A stretch of 64,000 nt of DNA from Adiantum capillus-veneris (Eukaryota; Streptophyta; Polypodiopsida; Polypodiales; Pteridaceae). Location of the stretch: assembly GCA_014529385.2 (NCBI GenBank), contig CM043945.1:62001-126000 (forward strand). Direction: 5' to 3'. The position numbers were made by a program, and so were the translations under genes. Shown piece after piece: positions 57,785 through 64,000 of this stretch. The stretch's first letter is position 1. Every line of letters starts with the position of its first letter. The notes beneath the pieces are model-generated. The model was not told where the DNA came from. It did no database searches and saw only the letters and a list, made by a program, of their open reading frames with translations.

Positions 57785-57935
57785 GTATTGTAAAATACAA
57801 ATTAAGTTTAGTATCATGCTTTCAATGTCACTATAGTTTATGTATGTACCTATGTTTTTAAGTACAGACAGCCCTATAGATATGTACCAAGGGATATATT
57901 TTAATGAAGCATAGAATGTACTAGCAAATAGATGA
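57785..57935 (+). repeat. Dispersed repeat shared with 6.4 kb
   Basis: Same-orientation copy of 6,405-6,560, about 90% identical by eye. Confidence 0.7.
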
Positions 57936-59449
57936 ACAAAGGAGCAATAATTTTAAAATTTTACAAATAATATCAAAATTTTATTTGAGTTGTATATACA
58001 TGTGCTCAAAAAGTTTTTTTGGTGCCACATGTGCACTTTAAAAGAGGACTAAAAAAAATTATCTATCTATCCAAATCCTCCTTCTCCTCCTTATCCACAG
58101 ATACATATGTTTGATCACCTTGACTCTACATTAGCCAAAATTAAATCAAACAAATTAATAACTCAAAATCATTAATAAAATATGATTTGTCAACACTTAC
58201 CGCCTATAGAGATCCGAATGCTGAGTCTCACGAGAGATGTGATGGTTCTCTAAAAACCATCGCCAAGTATTGAATTCTATGTGTTGCTCTCGATACTTGA
58301 CCATCCCTCTAGTCATGCAACTCAGAGTGATATTTTCCTAAGTTAGCAATAACAAAATAAATTCATAAATTAAAATATTTTTTAACCCATTTTTAGGCTC
58401 CAATTCAAAAAAGCTTACATATTTGTCATTCCAAGCTTCTTTGCATCCCGAACCATAGTGTGTGGGAGTTTGTCTGGCTCGAGATTGCGCTGTTGATTGT
58501 AGGATGAGCCCATTATGGCTTGTTTGCCCTTTTCCGGCATTTCCCACTCTCACTTCTCATCTTTCATGTTGCCATCATGATAGCTCCTATCTGTATTTGT
58601 GACTTGGTTGGCAGCTGCATGCAGTACACTCGGTTTGTTGTTTTTATTTTTATAAATATATACAACCCTCCAACCACTGTGTTGAAAAACGCTCATTAGG
58701 GGCATTTGAAAATCGAGCATGCAACACATCCTCGATGTAGCGTGCATGATCAAGCTGTTGGTATATGAATTTTAAAAACAATCCCTATACATCGGGTGTA
58801 TAATAATCTAAAGTTGGCATCAAATTGCCTTGCCCTATGTTCTACCAAAGTCCACTTTTCAGCCATACTTTACTCTATAGTAGCGTCCATGAGTTCTGGC
58901 ATGGGTGTGTTAGTGTCCTCGTCATGAAATTCTTTTAAATAAAGAACAATGATTAGAAAAAGAGAGCAAAACTTTAAAAAATTAAAAATAGTACTGGAAA
59001 TATAATTTTAAAAAATGCAATCAGTAAGAAAAGAGAGGGGCAAAAAAAGAAACAAAGAAGGTACTAAAGGGGGTTTGATTGGGGATTTTAAAAAAATTGC
59101 AACATCGAATAATTTTCTGAACATTGGATTTTCCTAGATGCAAAAATCTATGGTGTAATAGTCACGGTAATATCCGCGATAGGGGTGGCCCAATCATATA
59201 AATTCAAAAATTTGCAAGAATCAAATTAGATGCGAGGGGAAATCAACGATGTGACAGTCAAACCAGGATACGGTGCCAAGGAATTGGGCAACGTGGCAGT
59301 CAGAGATGAGAGGATGTGCGCATAGGTAGGCAGCAGGTGGACGTGCAGGAGAGGAGCACGGACTGAGGGCGGTGGGCATGCGCAGAGGAGATGAGCACGG
59401 ATTGAGGATTTTTTTATTGTATGGGTTGGCCGCATAAATCAACTCAAGG
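57936..59449. other. No firm gene; weak transposase-like frame on minus strand
   Basis: Minus-strand frames at 58,338-58,553 and 58,550-58,753 contain KGQTSHNGLILQSTAQ and CKEAWNDKYVSFFELEP, slightly like the terminal region of plant Ptta/En-Spm-type proteins, but the similarity is too weak for a call. AT-rich noncoding DNA surrounds them. Confidence 0.3.
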
Positions 59450-59545
59450 TCCCCGCTTCCTTGCTTAGGGAAGGCTACTTGAAAACCATTGTGTTGCTAC
59501 GTTGTGGGTTCGAATACACTCGCTTCGCTTTTATAATGGTGCACG
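59450..59545 (+). other. Possible tRNA-derived SINE fragment
   Basis: GTGGGTTCGAATACAC at 59,504-59,519 resembles a pol III B box (GGTTCGANNCC), with an A-box-like TTGCTTAGGGAAGG about 45 bp upstream at 59,460. There is no complete cloverleaf, so it is not a tRNA gene. No tail or target duplication was identified. Confidence 0.3.
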
Positions 59546-59759
59546 TGGAAGCCTCCTTAGTGGCAAGAAGTTGGGCTGGGAGGCAATTGAGTGGAATCTT
59601 GGAAGGAAATGAATAAAAATAGGAGAGTTGCAATAATAACTGATAGTCATAAAAAAGAAAGAGAGCAAGGTATTCCCCTTTTTTTGGGCATACCTTGCTC
59701 TTGCAGTATTGCTGCCATTGCACCTAATGCCTCCCCCTCTCCCTCTCAATATCTACCTC

Positions 59760-59950
<191 letters not shown>

Positions 59951-60344
59951 CTTTGGTGGAGTGCTACATCATCATCGTTGGAGAGTAAAGGGTGGACAAT
60001 GAGAAGAAAAGTGTGGAATCACAAGAAGAATCAATAGCACGATAGCTCTACACTTGAGGATGGCAAGAAGATACAACCATGGACATAGAGCAAGAGGTAA
60101 GATTCTTTACCAACCCACCCCATTCTATTGTCTTAAACACACATACTTTAGAATACATAGATGAAAAAATCACATACCTCTTGCATATTTGTAGGCGGTG
60201 TTTGCTTCCTTGCCCTCACTTTGTTTGTTTGCTTGAGTTCTTGGTTACCCTCACTTGCATTGCTTGATTTCTTGTAAAGAGCATGTGATTAGCTTGTAGG
60301 TGTTTTCTTGTTGGGTGTGTGATTAAGAAAAGACAATCAGAGCA
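59951..60344. other. No recognisable feature
   Basis: Noncoding; short frames (62 codons) without motifs. Confidence 0.5.
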
Positions 60345-61224
60345 CAAATGCATTGATCGATACAGGAGCTAGAGTAAATGCATTCATTTATTCCACGTAC
60401 AAGAAAGCAACAACTCAGTCTTTGACTCTGCAAGAATAGCGACTATCAAAGGATGCAACAAGAACCCAACACCAACATTGGGAGTAGTCAACTTAAATGT
60501 AATAGTACATGGATGTTCATGTCCTCATCAGTTTGTATGCTAACCACATGAACACATGAATGAGACAATGATTCTTGGAATCTCATGGATGCGGACATAC
60601 AAGGCAATACTAGATTGGAATACAAATCAGCTCAAGCTATCACCTAAAGGCGAGCAACTGATTGTTCCAATTGCACCAAGCAAAGAGAAATGGAAAGAAG
60701 GTTAGCAACAGAGTAAATCACGGAGCAATCAATCTTCTCCATCCTATCGACAAACAAATGCTACAATTAGCATGCAAGGAGTCAGGCAAATTTGGATACC
60801 AAAATCATAGCTTAAGGACAAGCCGATTCAAATCTAGGTGCCTAAATCATCATCGACAATACCAAAGACGGTTCCAAAGATTAAAACACAAAGAGAAGCA
60901 CCTCCAAACAAGGAATCTAACATGAAATGGATTTGGAAGAAAAAAGAGCATTTATCTTCTCCGCAAATCGTAAAACCAATCAAGCAATGGAGAGTTAAGT
61001 CTCAGAAGACTCAACCACGACATTTTGCGCCAACCAAACCAAGATATCAATGGAAGAAAAAAGCTCGACAACAACCATTGTTGATACCAACAGCTCAGGC
61101 AATCAACATGCTAAAGCATCTTGATGGTACAATCAAGCAAAGACCACACAAGCTACAAGATTTGCTCTTTGGAAGACAACAACAGAAAGCCTCGACATCA
61201 AAAACCCTTGAGTTAATCACTTAA
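60345..61224 (+). pseudogene. Retropepsin and downstream basic linker of an LTR element, broken
   Basis: An aspartic protease processes retroelement polyproteins. ALIDTGARVNA with the catalytic Asp lies at 60,349-60,381, and the second hallmark MILGISWM at 60,568-60,591 is in the same frame, followed by AILDWNTNQLKLS. Stops occur near 60,439 and 60,701. The frame then continues as a Lys/Pro/Gln-rich linker with repeated Trp motifs (RQIWIPKS, MKWIWKKK, KQWRVKSQ, PRYQWKKK) to TAA at 61,224. No reverse transcriptase follows. Confidence 0.65.
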
Positions 61225-62034
61225 TACCCAACTCTTGCACATCATAAAGGTTTGAACTGCATAGATCTTCAAAGCCTGGTAGAGCCAACCAAGGCTATGC
61301 ATACACATGATTATTCAACCCATGCACACAGTCGTCTCGGAGTACGCCATCTAGGAGGGGTGGAAGGGCACTAAGTAATTAAGGGCCATGTTTGAAGAGG
61401 GAGGAAAAAGTTTGATGTTAACGTGTGATTTTTTGCAAAATTACCTAATAATGCCCTTATAAATCATCAACAGGGGAATTTAACTGATATAATCTCCCCG
61501 ATGAGTGTAAATAGTGTACATACTATCAGAAAATCATCAAAAAATAGTCCTTTTTGGTTATTTTTCATATTTTTCTTGATATTGAGACTTAAAATTGGAG
61601 AAATTGAAAAAGAAAAAAAAGCTGTGTTTTTCAATGGATTTTCTTAATTATTGGATTTTTACTTTGCTTTTTTAGCTCATTTTTGTTATTTTCCTTGATT
61701 TTGTCAATAAATAGGTCAAAAATTAATAATAAACAGCAAAGGAGCTCAAATGGAAAAATTGAAGATACGCTGATGATCAGAAAGACAAGGCGGGCAGACA
61801 TAAAAAATTTCAATCTATTCTACAGATGGAAGCAGGAAGCCTAAATTAAGCGGCCGGACCTACTTTTGCAGAATTCTTGCAGAATGAGCTACAGGAATCC
61901 GATTGGAAAAAATTTTGAGTCTAACATAGATTTCACTGCCTAGTAGGACTAACAGGGGAATTTGGGGGAAATGGTTCGGGAAGTCTGAGTATAGATACCC
62001 AAGGTAAGCTAAAATTACCTCATTTCCACTTGTT

Positions 62035-62039
<5 letters not shown>
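61225..62039. other. Noncoding; possible polypurine tract at 61,351-61,366
   Basis: AGGAGGGGTGGAAGGG lies 130 bp beyond the retropepsin frame and could be a PPT, but no clear TG LTR start follows. The remaining DNA is AT-rich with no gene. Confidence 0.35.

Positions 62040-62098
<59 letters not shown>
62040..62098. repeat. (GA)29 microsatellite
   Basis: Uninterrupted GA dinucleotides. Confidence 0.95.
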
Positions 62099-62103
<5 letters not shown>

Positions 62104-62334
62104 GAGAGTGAGAAAGAGAGATTAGTGTAGATTTAATGCCTAATGTTAAGTTAGTGTTGAAGTAGATTGATCAAGCGTTTTTGTTTTGTGTGTTTAATAC
62201 TAAGTTAGTGTTATATTAGAGTAAAAAATTTCCTATTTAAAAGATGTGTAATTATTAAAAAAGGAAAAAATGAAAGAGTGAACAAAAAAGTTAAACATTA
62301 AACAAAAGACCTAAAAAAAGAACAGTACAAGACA

Positions 62335-62353
62335 GAGAGAGATAGACAAAAAT

Positions 62354-62397
<44 letters not shown>

Positions 62398-62414
62398 TAG
62401 AGAGAAATAGAAAT

Positions 62415-62477
<63 letters not shown>

Positions 62478-62502
62478 ATAGAGAAAGAGAAAGAGGGGGA
62501 GG

Positions 62503-62552
<50 letters not shown>

Positions 62553-62976
62553 TAGAATATAGAAAGAGAGAGAGGAGTTAGAGAAAGATAGAAGGAGAGA
62601 GAGGAAGGGATAGAGATAGACATAAAGAGGGAGAGCATAGAGAGGAGGAGAGAAAGAGATAGAGAGAGAGAAAGAGGGAGATAATAGAGAAAGAGCAATA
62701 GAGAGAGGGAGAGAGACATAGAAAGAGGGAGAGATAGAGAGAAGAGAGAATAGAGAATAGAGGAAGAGGAAGAGATAGAGAGACACAGAGAGGGAGAGAT
62801 GGATAGAGAGAAAGAGGGAGAAATAGAAAAGAGTGGGAGAGAATAGATAAAGAGAGAGATATAGAGAAAGAAAGAGACCAGAGGGAGGGAGGGAACGGAG
62901 AGAGGGAGAGAGAGAGAGAGTGAATACATAGAGGGGGAGGGAGAAAGAGAGAGGGAGAGAATAGAGAAATAATGAA

Positions 62977-63028
<52 letters not shown>

Positions 63029-63030
63029 GG
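62335..63030. repeat. GA-rich low-complexity block, about 700 bp
   Basis: Purine-only DNA with pure (GA)n cores and irregular GGGAGGGAGAG/AATAGAGAAAGAG interruptions. Its minus strand resembles the CT-rich target DNA at 11,701-11,961 and 42,905-43,160. The 212- and 221-codon Ser/Leu-rich minus-strand frames are simple-repeat translations. Confidence 0.92.
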
Positions 63031-64000
63031 GTTAGAGATACGTGCATTTGACTTGCTTGCACTTATTTTGAAGATGCAAGATTTGGTAGCCACACAAAAC
63101 ACATAGCTGCAAACACAATGGAAATTTGTGATCTTCATTTTTTAACATCTAAGTGGCAATTTTATTGTGCAACGACTGGTCTGGTTCAACCTGTCACACC
63201 TGGCTTGGTCCTACTCTCCCAATCCTAGTTGGCTCACCTCATTTAAGGAGGCTTCCATGTCACCAAAGGTCCATGTCATCGACCCATCTCACCTTCCACA
63301 TCACCACAGTCAACACTTTGACCTTAACACTTGGCTTGCCATGTCACTCTAATTTCCAACTCATCCACCACCCTCCACTACCACCTTACTACACCTTAAG
63401 TGCTATGTCATCCACCACCGCACATGCCACATGTAAGTATTGCTTGCATGGCTTGCCACATCACTCGCCACTTCATAAGCCACCAAGCATGCTAGCTCGC
63501 CAACTCATTAGCCTCCTTTTTTACCACCTAATCATTACATGTCACCATTTTGATACATGATCATATGACATGCAGATAAGGGGATCCCATCCACCACCTC
63601 ATCATTCCACCTATGCATTCCATGTCACCATCATCGACGCCCCGGCCCTGGACATGGTCCACCATCACTCATTGCATACCAAGCCTTGTCGACCACCCCG
63701 AGCGTGCCAAAACCTGCGAGACCCAAAAACAGTCCCAAAGTAGACAAGCCCGTCGGTGGAAGGTCGCCTTGGCACTCGCCCGAGGGGGGGATTGTATCCC
63801 AACGTCACAAGAAAGCTGTGGGGAACTCGTTGACTCACCTCACCCGTTCCTTGCTTTGCGTCCGCCTCATTCCCATCTCAACCGAGCACCACTACCCTTA
63901 TAGTTGCACACAGTTTGGCGTGGGCCGACAAACCCCCCAAGCACCATGGCATCCCGGATAGAAATCCTTGCCGTGAACCCCCACAGTGCAAGGTGTTTGA
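63031..64000. other. No firm gene; possible retroelement edge
   Basis: Rich in CCATGTCACC-like words. From 63,640 GC content rises. GTTTGGCGTGGGCCGAC at 63,912-63,928 loosely recalls primer sites beginning TGGCG in some gypsy elements, but no LTR boundary is demonstrable inside the window. Frames of 91-135 codons show no motif. Confidence 0.3.

Noticed and set aside
59480-59535. tRNA gene
   Set aside because: Only the B-box-like word is convincing; no acceptor stem or anticodon arm can be formed.
60345-61224. Endogenous pararetrovirus (Caulimoviridae) relic
   Set aside because: The retropepsin could fit, but no movement protein, coat protein or RT motif is present and a PPT-like tract follows; an LTR element is simpler.
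62291-63138. Long minus-strand Ser/Leu/Pro-rich frames of 186-221 codons
   Set aside because: They translate a purine-only low-complexity block in several overlapping frames; no start context or domain.
63686-63961. Pro/Ser-rich 91-codon frame as a host gene
   Set aside because: No domain, no splice-compatible neighbour, and it overlaps a possible retroelement boundary.

Overview
The window is plant nuclear DNA from a large, repeat-dominated genome. I found no convincing host gene. The plant assignment rests on primer-binding sites matching initiator Met-tRNA (TGGTATCAGAGC on the minus strand), Ty1/copia and chromodomain Ty3/gypsy retrotransposons, a CACTA (En/Spm) transposase pseudogene with a TNP2-type core and a DUF4218 block, and a stretch resembling plant organelle DNA. 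The species cannot be fixed from the sequence. Nearly every reading frame is broken; frames reading as poly-Ser/Leu, Cys-Val or Glu-Arg are translated microsatellites.

Layout. 1-5.7 kb: a minus-strand chain of small non-autonomous LTR elements ('family A', LTR about 335 bp) followed by a noncoding block. 6.4-7.3 kb: dispersed repeats leading into a CT-rich tract. 7.27-16.33 kb: two LINE retrotransposons about 4.4 kb long, head to tail, each entered through a (CT)n tract; the first has an intact ORF1. 16.3-20.1 kb: a hairpin block, another family A element, and a second copy of the 3.9-5.7 kb block. 20.1-20.4 kb: organelle-like segment. 20.9-25.3 kb: decayed copia element joined to a gypsy integrase fragment. 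25.96-31.67 kb: CACTA pseudogene on the minus strand, split by a 3.2-kb gag-only LTR element with an exact 5-bp target duplication (TTACT). 33.2-33.9 kb: gypsy LTR. 33.9-36.5 kb: tandem satellite of about 175-180 bp made of nested palindromes. 36.5-37.5 kb: degenerate TATATGGTCATCT-like array. 37.6-42.4 kb: family A again, now on the plus strand as LTR-int-LTR-int-LTR. 42.4-43.5 kb: the same hairpin and CT-rich sequences that flank the LINEs, but without LINEs (a paralogous empty site). 44-47 kb: AT-rich 150-bp tandem array behind a TATA box. 47-54.2 kb: rearranged gypsy pieces, including two 1.6-kb LTR copies in opposite orientation. 54.2-57.5 kb: a broken gene for a long coiled-coil protein ending just before a polypurine tract and LTR. 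60.3-61.2 kb: orphan retropepsin. 62-63 kb: GA-rich low-complexity DNA.

The genes do not form a pathway; they are layered generations of transposons. The most informative features are: the LINE pair with its empty-site counterpart, which suggests insertion into (CT)n microsatellites in a fixed orientation; the palindromic satellite; and the unrecognised coiled-coil protein carried by an LTR element.
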